The notes under the pieces are model-generated. The model ran no database searches. It was not told where the DNA came from and worked only from the letters and a program-made list of their open reading frames with translations. Below, one piece after another: positions 1 to 9,463 of a stretch of 55,359 nucleotides of DNA. The stretch comes from Acidobacteriota bacterium (GTDB lineage Bacteria > Acidobacteriota > Terriglobia > Bryobacterales > Bryobacteraceae), in contig VFZU01000025.1 of the NCBI GenBank assembly GCA_016870995.1, positions 1-55,359 on the forward strand. Reading direction: 5' to 3'. The first letter of the stretch is position 1; each line of letters opens with the position of its first letter. Both the position numbers and the translations under genes were made by a program.

Positions 1-258
1 CGGCGGTGGGACTCTACATTACTGGATGCAAAGGAGGGGCACATCCCCTCCTCTGCACTCCTCCCCTAAAAGCCCAGAAAGGCAGCATTGGCCAAATTCG
101 TAATTGCAGAACTTGACATACACAACTTCATTCTGGCTCTCATTGGTTCTGTGAGTATATACCCAATGCGTATGGTCAGGCGGCGGTGGAGCCGATTGTG
201 GGTAGCGTGGATGATTTGATGTTGCTTCGAGTGGGGGGCAGTTGGTGTGTGGGTCGAT
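1..258. other. Left-end non-coding stretch
   Basis: No convincing coding region was found. The stretch holds one short hairpin (listed separately). A TTGACA-like hexamer lies at 114-119, but no matching -10 box sits at the right spacing, so no promoter is called. The gene to the right ends at 259, so this is the space downstream of the thiC operon. Confidence 0.5.
32..52. terminator. GC-rich hairpin downstream of the thiC operon
   Basis: An 8-bp perfect stem (AGGAGGGG / CCCCTCCT) with a 5-base loop. It lies about 200 bases past the DUF2905 stop. There is no T-run on either side, so it is at best a weak or factor-assisted terminator. Confidence 0.3.
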
Positions 259-455
259 CTAGCGGCGGTTGAAGAGCCAGAGGAGGAGGGAGCCGATGGC
301 GGAGGCGAGGAGGCAGGTGGCGAGGGGGAAATAGACGGTTGTGTTCTTGGTGCGCCATGTGAAGTTGCCGGGGAGTTTGTCGCCGGCCCAGACGAGGAGT
401 CCGAGGACTACCATGCTGAGGCCGGCGATGATGAGCATTTTGCCGAGTTGTGGCA

Positions 456-456
<1 letters not shown>
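259..456 (-). CDS. Small two-helix membrane protein, DUF2905 family
   Basis: This 65-residue protein has two hydrophobic segments (about residues 6-22 and 43-60) joined by a polar loop with KLPGNFTWRTKNTTVYFPL, and ends in WLFNRR. That layout is the DUF2905 pattern: helix, KLPG loop, YFPL, helix, basic tail. No biochemical function is known for the family. An upstream in-frame start exists, but the ATG at 456 is chosen because it gives the usual family length and shares one base with the thiC stop (TAATG). Translation is therefore probably coupled to thiC, and the gene would fall under the thiC riboswitch. A thiamine-related role would be inference from position only. Confidence 0.8.
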
Positions 457-2204
<1,748 letters not shown>

Positions 2205-3524
2205 TCATAGCGCGCTCATCCGGGAGGGGTTGCACTGTGATTGGCCCGCAGCTTGGATTCTTGGAGTACTGAACCTTGACCAGGGACTCGGGAATGGAGA
2301 GACGTTGACTGAGGGCGATCGTGGCAATCTCTGGCGACAAGGGAAAACAGGAAACCTGGATTGGCTGGTTGGGGCGTGCTTTCCAGATTTCAGCCGCATC
2401 GCGAACCATGTACTCGGTGACGTTGGCGCGTTCGACGAACTGATGATGCTTGAAGAACCAGAGGTAGCCGGTGTTGAAGCTGAGATAGGCCAGGAGGAGC
2501 GTGGCGAATAGGCGCCGGCGGTGCATCAGAGGCTGCATTGCCACAGCAAGTAGTAGAGCGACGCCGAGGCTGGCGAGATAGGTGTGGCGGCTGGGGACCC
2601 TTGGCTGATAGGCGACGAAGGCGTAGGGGCCCAGGGCGATCGGAATCCAGAGCAGAGCGGCGTAGACGAGCTTCATTTCCAGGGCGCGACGGTGGAACCA
2701 AATCAGGGCCAGTGCCGCCGCGCCCCAAACCGTGATCAGCCTGAGAGTGGAATTGAACTCAACGGGGATGAAGTGCCAACCGAGTGTGAAGGTGCCGTCG
2801 TTCCAATGGAGATGGTTATCGCGGGCGGCCATGTTGGCGAAGAAATAGAAAATCGACAATGCGACAAAGGGGATCCCTGCCTTGAGGGCGTCGCGCCAGC
2901 GCCGGGTTTCGAAGGCAAGCGGGAAAGCTAAAAGAGCGCAGGCAACCACTCCAGATTCTTTGCTGAGAAGCGCCAAAACGAAGCTGGCGAGAGAGGCTGC
3001 GTAGGCCATCGCCGAACCTGAGTTCCACCAACGCATCCAAGAGTGAAAGGTGAGGATGATGAAGGTGAAGACGAGTTGTTCCGGGAGAGCGGCGTACCAC
3101 ATGACCGCTTCGTGATGGCGTTCATTGAATCCCCAGAAGAGGGCAGCTGGAATGGATAAGCGATAGCCGATGTGGGGGAAGCGCCCCAGTGTCGCGATCA
3201 GCCCGACGTTGAGTACGTGGAGGAAGAGACTTTGAAAGTTCAGGAAGGCCTGGTTCATGCCGAACCAGGAATCCAGCCAGGAGGTGATCCAGATCGAGGT
3301 GGCACGGCAGCGGTAGAGGGCATCTGAAGCGAGTGCGGGGAGCCCGTCCATGCCGCCGAATTTTCTGCCGAGCCAAACCTGGAGATAGGTATCCGAGATG
3401 GTGGGCAGCATGATGGCCCGCCAATAAGGGATCGACGAAATTAAACACACGAGTGCAGTGAGAGCCGCAACACGCCCCCGTTGGCGCGGAATGGCATCAA
3501 GCATAATTCACCCTGTTGGGATGA

Positions 3525-3554
3525 ATACTAATTTGTGGTGATAGCGGATGTCAA
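3525..3554 (-). promoter_or_regulatory. Sigma-70-like promoter of the membrane-protein gene
   Basis: On the minus strand TTGACA is followed after 18 bases by TAGTAT. The predicted transcription start is about 15 bases before the ATG at 3504, and AGGGTGA lies between as a weak ribosome site. Confidence 0.6.
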
Positions 3555-3600
3555 TAGCCCACTTTGGGAGCGAGCGAGTCGGCAGGGGGATGAATGATGG

Positions 3601-3637
3601 CAGGCATGGCCGCAATTCTTGCGTGCGGCCATGCCTG
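3601..3637. terminator. Long perfect hairpin between two minus-strand genes
   Basis: Two 14-base arms (CAGGCATGGCCGCA and its exact complement) flank a 9-base loop. It lies 14 bases past the stop of the isomerase-like gene, which is read on the minus strand. Neither flank has a T-run. Position suggests transcription termination or mRNA 3'-end protection for that gene. Confidence 0.6.
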
Positions 3638-3650
3638 ATTTGAGGTAGGT

Positions 3651-4886
3651 CTAGACGGAGAAGACTCGGCCTTTGTGCTGGCCGATGAGGATCTGGAAGA
3701 GGCGGTGGGCCATGAGTTCGTGGAGATTCCAGAGTTCTTTGTTGGCTTCGAAGATGGTGGAGGCGTCCTTACCGGGAGCGACCCCCGCGCCTTCTTTGAG
3801 CGCCTTGGCAGCCTCGGAGAGGATCGGGTCGGTCATGACTTCTCCGGCCATTTCCCACAGGGTGATGAAGCGATCGATGGCGGTGGGGAAGCTGATGTCG
3901 AAGACGCCGTCGTTGGAGGTAGTGCGGGGTGGCTTGAAGTCGAGGTTGAAAGGTCCGCTGTAATCGTAAGTGCGGAGAAGGACCAGGATGTTGAGCCAGT
4001 CGAAGGGGTTGACGAGACCGACGGCGATGTCGACGTCGTGCTTCAACCGGTAGCCGTCGTTGATGTCGAAGTGGAAGAGCTTGCCGCACATGAGAGCGCG
4101 GGCGAGGGAGGCGCGGACGGCGCCGCCCCACATGAGTTCATGAAGGTACTCAGGATTGAGGCCGACCATTTCGGGATGCTTGAGATGACCGGAGGAGATC
4201 CAGGCGAGCATGGCGTCGGAGGTGGGCAGGAGGATCTCGGCGGCGGGTTCGAAGGGTTTGGCTTCCATGCAGTGGAGCATGGGCTTGCGGCCTTTGGCCT
4301 TGGCAATTTCGATGTCGGCTTCGCAGGCGGCATTCATGCCTTCGGCGAACCACTTGAGGGTTTGGACTTCGTCGACGATGCCCTGGAACTGGTAGCCCAG
4401 GGAGCCGGGCCAGTAGACGACGTAGGAAGCGCCGAGTTCGTGGCCGATGGAGACGGTGTTGCGGAGGCGCCACTTGGCGTAGTCGCGGACTTCGGGTTGT
4501 TCGCCGGCGGGACCGCCAGCGAAGACGGCGTGATGGAAGGTTTCGGTGGTGACCATCGAACACTGGAGGCCGTGCTTTTTGAGGCTCGAGCCGATCTGGG
4601 AGACGATCTCATGTTGGCCGTCGTTGCCGAGGGATTCGTAGGGGATGACGTCGGTGTCGTGAGTGGTCCAGTGGTTGATGCCGATCTCGGCGTATTTGCT
4701 GATGACGGTCTCGAAGTGGACGGGCTTGCGAGTGGGGGCGTGGAAGATCGCGTTGCCTTCGTAGGCGGCGGCCCACTGGGGGCCGGAGATGAAGTACTTG
4801 CGGCGTTGTTCGGGCGAGTAAGAGCCGCCACAGGCGGCGGTGAGGCGCGAGACGAGGGCGCGCTGTTGGTCGGGAGTGAGAGGCAT
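3651..4886 (-). CDS. Xylose-isomerase-like TIM-barrel sugar isomerase
   Basis: The 411-residue protein follows the class I xylose isomerase pattern. It has HWTTHDTDVIPY with the catalytic His, LQCSMVTTETFHH, MEAKPFEP with the Glu and Lys of the metal and proton-shuttle site, VGLNPEYLHELMWGG with the metal-binding His, and ALMCGKLFHFDIND. The family interconverts aldoses and ketoses, here perhaps xylose/xylulose. Spacing and several flanking residues differ from typical XylA, and no xylulokinase or transporter is adjacent, so the substrate is not certain. The gene is divergent from acs across 64 bases and is followed by a strong hairpin. Confidence 0.8.
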   Translation of the reverse strand: MPLTPDQQRALVSRLTAACGGSYSPEQRRKYFISGPQWAAAYEGNAIFHAPTRKPVHFETVISKYAEIGINHWTTHDTDVIPYESLGNDGQHEIVSQIGSSLKKHGLQCSMVTTETFHHAVFAGGPAGEQPEVRDYAKWRLRNTVSIGHELGASYVVYWPGSLGYQFQGIVDEVQTLKWFAEGMNAACEADIEIAKAKGRKPMLHCMEAKPFEPAAEILLPTSDAMLAWISSGHLKHPEMVGLNPEYLHELMWGGAVRASLARALMCGKLFHFDINDGYRLKHDVDIAVGLVNPFDWLNILVLLRTYDYSGPFNLDFKPPRTTSNDGVFDISFPTAIDRFITLWEMAGEVMTDPILSEAAKALKEGAGVAPGKDASTIFEANKELWNLHELMAHRLFQILIGQHKGRVFSV

Positions 4887-4950
4887 CGGCGTTTAGTTTA
4901 TCGTGGGGCGGTGCAGGAGTGCGAGAGGTTGATAGAATTGGGTCTTTGTC

Positions 4951-6885
4951 ATGAGCCAAGTCAACGTTTATCCACCTTCCGCCGAATTTGTCGAGCGGGC
5001 GAATGTGTCCGGCATGGAGGCCTACAAGGCGCTCTATAAACGGGCGGCTGAGAAGCCGGAGGAGTTCTGGGGAGAACTGGCGAAAGAGAAGATCTCGTGG
5101 ATGGAGCCGTTCTCGCACGTGTTCGAGTGGGAGCCGCCGTTTGCTAAATGGTTTGTGGGAGGCAAGACGAATGCCTGCTTTAATTGCGTGGATCGCCATG
5201 TGCTGGCGGGGCACGGTGAAAAGGTAGCGCTGCTGTTTGAGGGCGAGCCGGGTGATACGCGGAAGGTCACTTATTCGGAACTGCTGGCGGACATTTCGCG
5301 GTTTGCCAATGGGTTGTTGAAGCTGGGGGTGAAGACGGGGGACCGGGCGATTATTTACATGCCGATGATCCCGGAGGCAGTTGTGGCGATGCTGGCTTGC
5401 GCACGGTTGGGGGTGACGCACAGCGTTGTGTTTGGCGGGTTTTCGAGCGAAGCGTTGAAGGCGCGGATTCAGGATCTGGGCGCGAAGCTGGTGATCACGG
5501 CCGATGGCGGATGGCGGCGCGGTAAGGAAATCAAGCTGAAGCCGGCGGTGGATGAGGCGTTGAACGATTGTCCGACGGTGGAGAGCGTGGTGGTGTGCGC
5601 GAGGACCAAGGGGAGCGTCGAGATGGTGCATGGACGGGACCATTGGTGGCACGCGGTAGAAGCAGGGCAAAGCGAGAACTGCCCGGCAGTGCCGCTCGAT
5701 AGCGAGCATCCGCTGTTTGTGCTTTATACGTCGGGGACTACAGGCAAGCCGAAGGGCATTCTGCACACGACCGCCGGGTACTTATTGCAAGCAGCGATGA
5801 CGATGGAGTGGGTGTTCGACTTGAAGGCGGACGACATCTACTGGTGCACGGCGGATATCGGTTGGGTGACTGGACACAGCTACATTGTGTACGGGCCGAT
5901 GTCGCGCGGGGCGACACAGATCATTTATGAGGGCGCGCCAGACACACCGGGCTTTGACCGCTGGTGGAAAATTGTGGCGCACTTCAAGGCGACCGTTTTC
6001 TATACGTCGCCGACGGCGATCCGCGCGCTGATCCGGCAGGGCAATCAGTGGCCGGAGGCGCATGATTTGTCGAGCCTGCGGCTGCTTGGTAGTGTCGGCG
6101 AACCGATCAATCCAGCAGCGTGGGAATGGTATTACAACGTGATCGGCAAGGGCCGTTGCCCGATTGTGGATACGTGGTGGCAGACCGAGACGGGGACGAT
6201 TCTGATCGCGCCAATGCCGGGCGCGGTGCCGTTGAAGCCAGGGAGCGGGACGCTGCCGATGCCGGGCGTGATGGCCGATGTTGTGGATCTCGATGGCAAT
6301 TCGGTGGGAGCGAATCAGGAAGGGTATCTGATTGTGCGGCGGCCATGGCCGAGCATGGTGCGCACGATCTGGGGAGACCCGCAGCGGTTTCAGGATCAGT
6401 ATTGGAGCAGGCTGCCGGGGAACTACTTTACGGGCGACGCGGCGCGGCGCGATGAGGATGGATACTTCTGGGTGCTGGGCCGGGTAGACGATGTGCTGAA
6501 TGTGAGCGGCCACCGGTTGAGCACGATGGAAGTTGAGAGCGCGCTGGTGCGGCACCCGGCTGTGGCTGAGGCGGCGGTGGTTGGCAAGCCGCATGAGATC
6601 ACGGGCCAGTCGGTGTGTTGCTTTGTGACGCTGAAGAAGGGCGACTTTGACCACGAGGCACTGGGCAAGGAATTGCGCCAGTGGGTGGGACATGAGATCG
6701 GGGCGTTTGCGCGGCCGGAAGAAATCCGGTTTAGCGATGCGCTGCCCAAGACCCGAAGTGGAAAGATCATGCGGCGGCTATTGCGCGAACTGGTGACGAA
6801 CAATACCGTAGCTGGGGACGTGACGACGCTGGAGGATTTGAGCGTGATCACGAAGCTGGCGGCGCAGCACGACGACGAAGCTTAG
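4951..6885 (+). CDS. acs: Acetyl-CoA synthetase (AMP-forming)
   Basis: Acs activates acetate with ATP and CoA to acetyl-CoA through acetyl-AMP. At 644 residues it has the normal length. It shows the N-terminal ACAS domain, the P-loop [16 protein letters not shown] (around residue 255), [28 protein letters not shown] with the hinge Asp, and [10 protein letters not shown]. In the last, Lys605 is the conserved adenylation lysine that is acetylated in the Pat/CobB system. The ATG at 4951 gives the family N-terminus. The stop overlaps the stop of the desaturase remnant on the other strand. The upstream divergent space is too short to name a promoter safely. Confidence 0.95.
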   Translation: MSQVNVYPPSAEFVERANVSGMEAYKALYKRAAEKPEEFWGELAKEKISWMEPFSHVFEWEPPFAKWFVGGKTNACFNCVDRHVLAGHGEKVALLFEGEPGDTRKVTYSELLADISRFANGLLKLGVKTGDRAIIYMPMIPEAVVAMLACARLGVTHSVVFGGFSSEALKARIQDLGAKLVITADGGWRRGKEIKLKPAVDEALNDCPTVESVVVCARTKGSVEMVHGRDHWWHAVEAGQSENCPAVPLDSEHPLFVLYTSGTTGKPKGILHTTAGYLLQAAMTMEWVFDLKADDIYWCTADIGWVTGHSYIVYGPMSRGATQIIYEGAPDTPGFDRWWKIVAHFKATVFYTSPTAIRALIRQGNQWPEAHDLSSLRLLGSVGEPINPAAWEWYYNVIGKGRCPIVDTWWQTETGTILIAPMPGAVPLKPGSGTLPMPGVMADVVDLDGNSVGANQEGYLIVRRPWPSMVRTIWGDPQRFQDQYWSRLPGNYFTGDAARRDEDGYFWVLGRVDDVLNVSGHRLSTMEVESALVRHPAVAEAAVVGKPHEITGQSVCCFVTLKKGDFDHEALGKELRQWVGHEIGAFARPEEIRFSDALPKTRSGKIMRRLLRELVTNNTVAGDVTTLEDLSVITKLAAQHDDEA

Positions 6886-7320
6886 TTTGTTGCTTTGAGG
6901 CTGAGGCGGACTGGCGGGTGATCGGGCAGGTAAGCTGTCCGGAACAGCCAGTCCCAGAGGCTGAAGGCGACGCCGAAGTTGCGATCCTGCGGGCCGTAAT
7001 CGGGATGGACGTGATGCCAGGTGTGGAGTTCGGGCGTGTTGATGAGATAGTTCAACGGGCCCGCCTTCCAAGAGATATTGGCGTGTGCAAGTTGTCCGAC
7101 CGTGGTGCTGAGGACGGCGCAGGCAAATGAGGCTTCGATCGAGAAGCCAAGCAGGACTCTCCCAGGTTCAACAGCAGTATCTGAGGGAAGGCGCGGACGA
7201 GGATGGCGGCTACAACGGCACCGATAGTCTCGGCATTGAAGAGCAGATAGAGAATGTCGAGGAAAGACCGCAGGGGAGAAGAGACTGCTGGGGAACGCGT
7301 GGCCAGAGGCGTTCCGCGAG
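6882..7320 (-). pseudogene. Remnant of a sterol desaturase / fatty acid hydroxylase family gene
   Basis: The last ~75 codons read clearly as the C-terminus of this di-iron membrane family: LLGFSIEASF, LAHANISWKAGPLNYL and TPELHTWHHVHPDYG. Upstream, about 7150-7280, a different frame encodes a typical N-terminal piece (RSFLDILYLLFNAE followed by a hydrophobic stretch). The two pieces are out of frame. The middle part with the first His clusters (HX3-4H, HX2HH) is missing, and a TAG closes the N-terminal frame on its 5' side. The gene has therefore lost an internal segment and its frame. A frame that spans the whole stretch is not a plausible intact protein. Confidence 0.75.
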
Positions 7321-7351
7321 GCTAATAGATGGAATAGGGGATCATACAAAT

Positions 7352-7846
7352 ATGACGATCTCTCCGGCATTGTTAGCGCAACACTTCGAATATTCGCTCT
7401 GGGCCTCGCTGAAGGTGCTGGAAGTGGCCGAGAAGTTATCCACTGATGTTGTGGAGAAGGATCGGGGCAATAGTTTCGGGGGGATACTCGGAACGCTAAC
7501 GCACGTGTTTCAGGCGGACCGGATCTGGTGGAAGAGGTTCACCGGGCAGCCCTATTCGGGGCTTGCGATTGAAGGCGAGGTGCTGGATCTGGCAGCGCTG
7601 AAGCGGGAGTGGCCCGCCGTAATGCAGGGGTTCGTCGATTGGATTCGATCGCAGGAGGCTGGGGATCTTGAGCAGCGCCTGGAGTGGCGGAACCTGAAGG
7701 GCGAAGAGAAGAACGAAGTGAAATACAAGCTGCTATTGCATGTTGTGAATCATGGGACTTACCATCGCGGACAAGTGATCACGATGATCAAACAGGCCGG
7801 CGGCGATGTGGTGTCGACCGACCTGTTGTTCTATCCGGGGATGTAG
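7352..7846 (+). CDS. DinB family protein
   Basis: The 164-residue four-helix-bundle protein has the DinB metal-site pattern: LTHVFQADRIWW near residue 50 and HVVNHGTYHRGQV near residue 130, giving three His ligands. DinB-like proteins include thiol-dependent transferases (bacillithiol, mycothiol), but most are uncharacterised and the substrate here is unknown. An open frame extends upstream, but the ATG at 7352 is chosen because it gives the family N-terminus (LLAQHFEYSLWASLKVLEV) and has AGGGGA upstream. The upstream extension would overlap the desaturase remnant. The stop abuts the stop of the WD40 gene on the other strand. Confidence 0.85.
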   Translation: MTISPALLAQHFEYSLWASLKVLEVAEKLSTDVVEKDRGNSFGGILGTLTHVFQADRIWWKRFTGQPYSGLAIEGEVLDLAALKREWPAVMQGFVDWIRSQEAGDLEQRLEWRNLKGEEKNEVKYKLLLHVVNHGTYHRGQVITMIKQAGGDVVSTDLLFYPGM

Positions 7847-8716
7847 CTAGAGAGCGACGAGGGAGATCTCTTTTTCGCCGGCTACGTAGGCGAGCCATTT
7901 GCCATCGGGGGAGAAGGCGAGCGAGACGACTCGATGCGGCGCAGCGATGGTGCGGGTGATCTTGCCTGCGGCGAGATCCCAAATCTGGATTTTGACGGGG
8001 TTCTTGACCGTGATGACATCGAAGCCACCAGTGACGAGAGTGCGGCCGTCGGGCGAGATGGCAAGAGCCGAGATGGTTTCGCCGTGGCCCTTAAGCTTGC
8101 GGTTGAGCGTGTGGGATTTGGCGTCCCAGATATAGACGGTTTCGTCGAGGCCGGCCATGATGAGTTGCTTGCCGTCGGGAGTGTATTCGGCGGCGAACAT
8201 GGCGCCGGTGAGGTCTTCGACTTTTCTCAGCAGCTCACCTGAGGCGGTCTTCCAGATGCGGACGTCATTGTCGTAGTTGGCGCTGACGACGGTTTCGCCG
8301 TCGGGCGAGAAGAGCAGGCTGGCTGCGCCGCCGAGGCCGTCGGGAAGCTTGTGACGTTCCTGACCGGTCTTGAGATCAGTGACGCGGATGGTGCGATCGA
8401 CGGGATTGGATATCGCCAGATAGCGACCGTCGGAGGATGCGGTGGCATTGGCTACGTCTGAGCCCTTGAGCAGATAGAGTTGGCGGTTGGCGGTGAGATC
8501 CCAGACGCGGGTTTCTTTTGCCTTGCGATCGATTTCGAGGAGGATGTTCGAGGAGGCCATGCCGCTGCGAGGATCGAAGGTTTTGTCTGCAGTGAGCTTG
8601 CCGGATGCGAGGTCCCAGGTGCGGAGGTGGCCGTCGCTACACTTGCTTGAAATCGACTTACCGTCTTTGGAGAAAAACAGACTGCCCGGAATGGCTTCCG
8701 CTGAGATGGTGGGCAT
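7847..8716 (-). CDS. WD40-repeat beta-propeller protein
   Basis: The 289 residues consist almost wholly of WD40-type repeats, with at least six strand-ending motifs (RTWDL, RVWDL, RVTDL, RIWKT, YIWDA, QIWDL) and repeated LxFSPDGK turns. No signal peptide or other domain is visible, so it is a compact propeller, probably cytoplasmic unless the start lies elsewhere. Such proteins act as interaction platforms. It follows the intradiol dioxygenase with only 3 bases between stop and start, so the two are surely co-transcribed. Why a propeller should accompany that dioxygenase is unknown. Confidence 0.85.
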   Translation of the reverse strand: MPTISAEAIPGSLFFSKDGKSISSKCSDGHLRTWDLASGKLTADKTFDPRSGMASSNILLEIDRKAKETRVWDLTANRQLYLLKGSDVANATASSDGRYLAISNPVDRTIRVTDLKTGQERHKLPDGLGGAASLLFSPDGETVVSANYDNDVRIWKTASGELLRKVEDLTGAMFAAEYTPDGKQLIMAGLDETVYIWDAKSHTLNRKLKGHGETISALAISPDGRTLVTGGFDVITVKNPVKIQIWDLAAGKITRTIAAPHRVVSLAFSPDGKWLAYVAGEKEISLVAL

Positions 8717-8719
8717 GGG

Positions 8720-9379
8720 TTAGGCTTTCTCGAGAACGATGTCAAAAGTGATCTCGGCGCGGGCCGGGTCGGATGGTTTTGACCCGCCTTCGAAGAGCTT
8801 GACGGGAAGCACCAGTTCTTTGTTGGCAGCGATGCCACGCTTGTTCCAGTTCTTGTCGGGATTGCCTTCAAAGAAGGGGTCTGTGGCGAAGTAGGCCTGT
8901 GTGATCAGGGTCTTGTGGCCGGGGGCTGAGATGAGGTAGTGGATGTGCTGGGCGGGACGATCGGCATAGTGGCCAGGCATGACGGTGTCGACGGAATAGA
9001 TTCCCTTTGCATCCGGAGCAAGGCTGGCGCGGTACTTGTAGCCTTTGGTGTCGTAGAGGCCGCCGTGATCGGCGTGCCAGAGCTCGACGCGAGCGCCTTC
9101 GACGAGCTGGCCCTTGGTGTTGAGGACGCGGCCGACTACCTTGAGCGGAAAGCCGGGATCGCCAGGCACGCGCAGGTTGGGCTGATCGGGAGCTCCCTTG
9201 CGGTAGAAGGGACCAAGCACTTCGGCAGAAGTAGGTTTGTTCGACTGGGCTTCGGCTGCTTGCCAATCGGCGAGCAATTGTTGCTGGGAGAGGATCGAGG
9301 CTGAACCTGCGACGAGGAGGCCGCGCGAGATGGCGAGTTCGAGCATTTCGCGGCGGTTTGGCTTAGAAGGTTGGGACAT
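8720..9379 (-). CDS. Intradiol ring-cleavage dioxygenase family protein, exported
   Basis: The 219-residue protein matches the non-haem Fe(III) intradiol dioxygenase fold. It has VEGARVELWHADHGGLYD with the first Tyr ligand, then PGHYADRPAQHIHYLI with the second Tyr and two His ligands. The family opens catechol-type rings between the hydroxyls. The N-terminus (NRREMLELAISRGLLVAG) has an Arg-Arg pair before a hydrophobic run, so Tat export is likely. Exported members of this type in soil bacteria have unclear substrates. The ATG at 9379 is chosen because it puts the Arg pair near the N-terminus; ten more residues are open upstream. Confidence 0.82.
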   Translation of the reverse strand: MSQPSKPNRREMLELAISRGLLVAGSASILSQQQLLADWQAAEAQSNKPTSAEVLGPFYRKGAPDQPNLRVPGDPGFPLKVVGRVLNTKGQLVEGARVELWHADHGGLYDTKGYKYRASLAPDAKGIYSVDTVMPGHYADRPAQHIHYLISAPGHKTLITQAYFATDPFFEGNPDKNWNKRGIAANKELVLPVKLFEGGSKPSDPARAEITFDIVLEKA

Positions 9380-9463
9380 GATTGGCTCCCAACACTCTAT
9401 AGGAATCACAGAATTGGCACAAATGCCCGAACCTTTTGGCGGCGGGTGCGTATCTCAAGGAGT

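Noticed and set aside
114-142. TTGACA hexamer as a promoter at the left end
   Set aside because: No -10 hexamer at 16-18 bases and no gene in the matching direction.
3675-5039. 450-codon plus-strand frame antisense to the isomerase-like gene
   Set aside because: Gly/Val/Glu-rich shadow with no domain; the minus-strand gene has clear family motifs.
7127-7351. Upstream extension of the DinB gene
   Set aside because: The family N-terminus starts at 7352 with a ribosome site; the extension is the reverse strand of the desaturase remnant.
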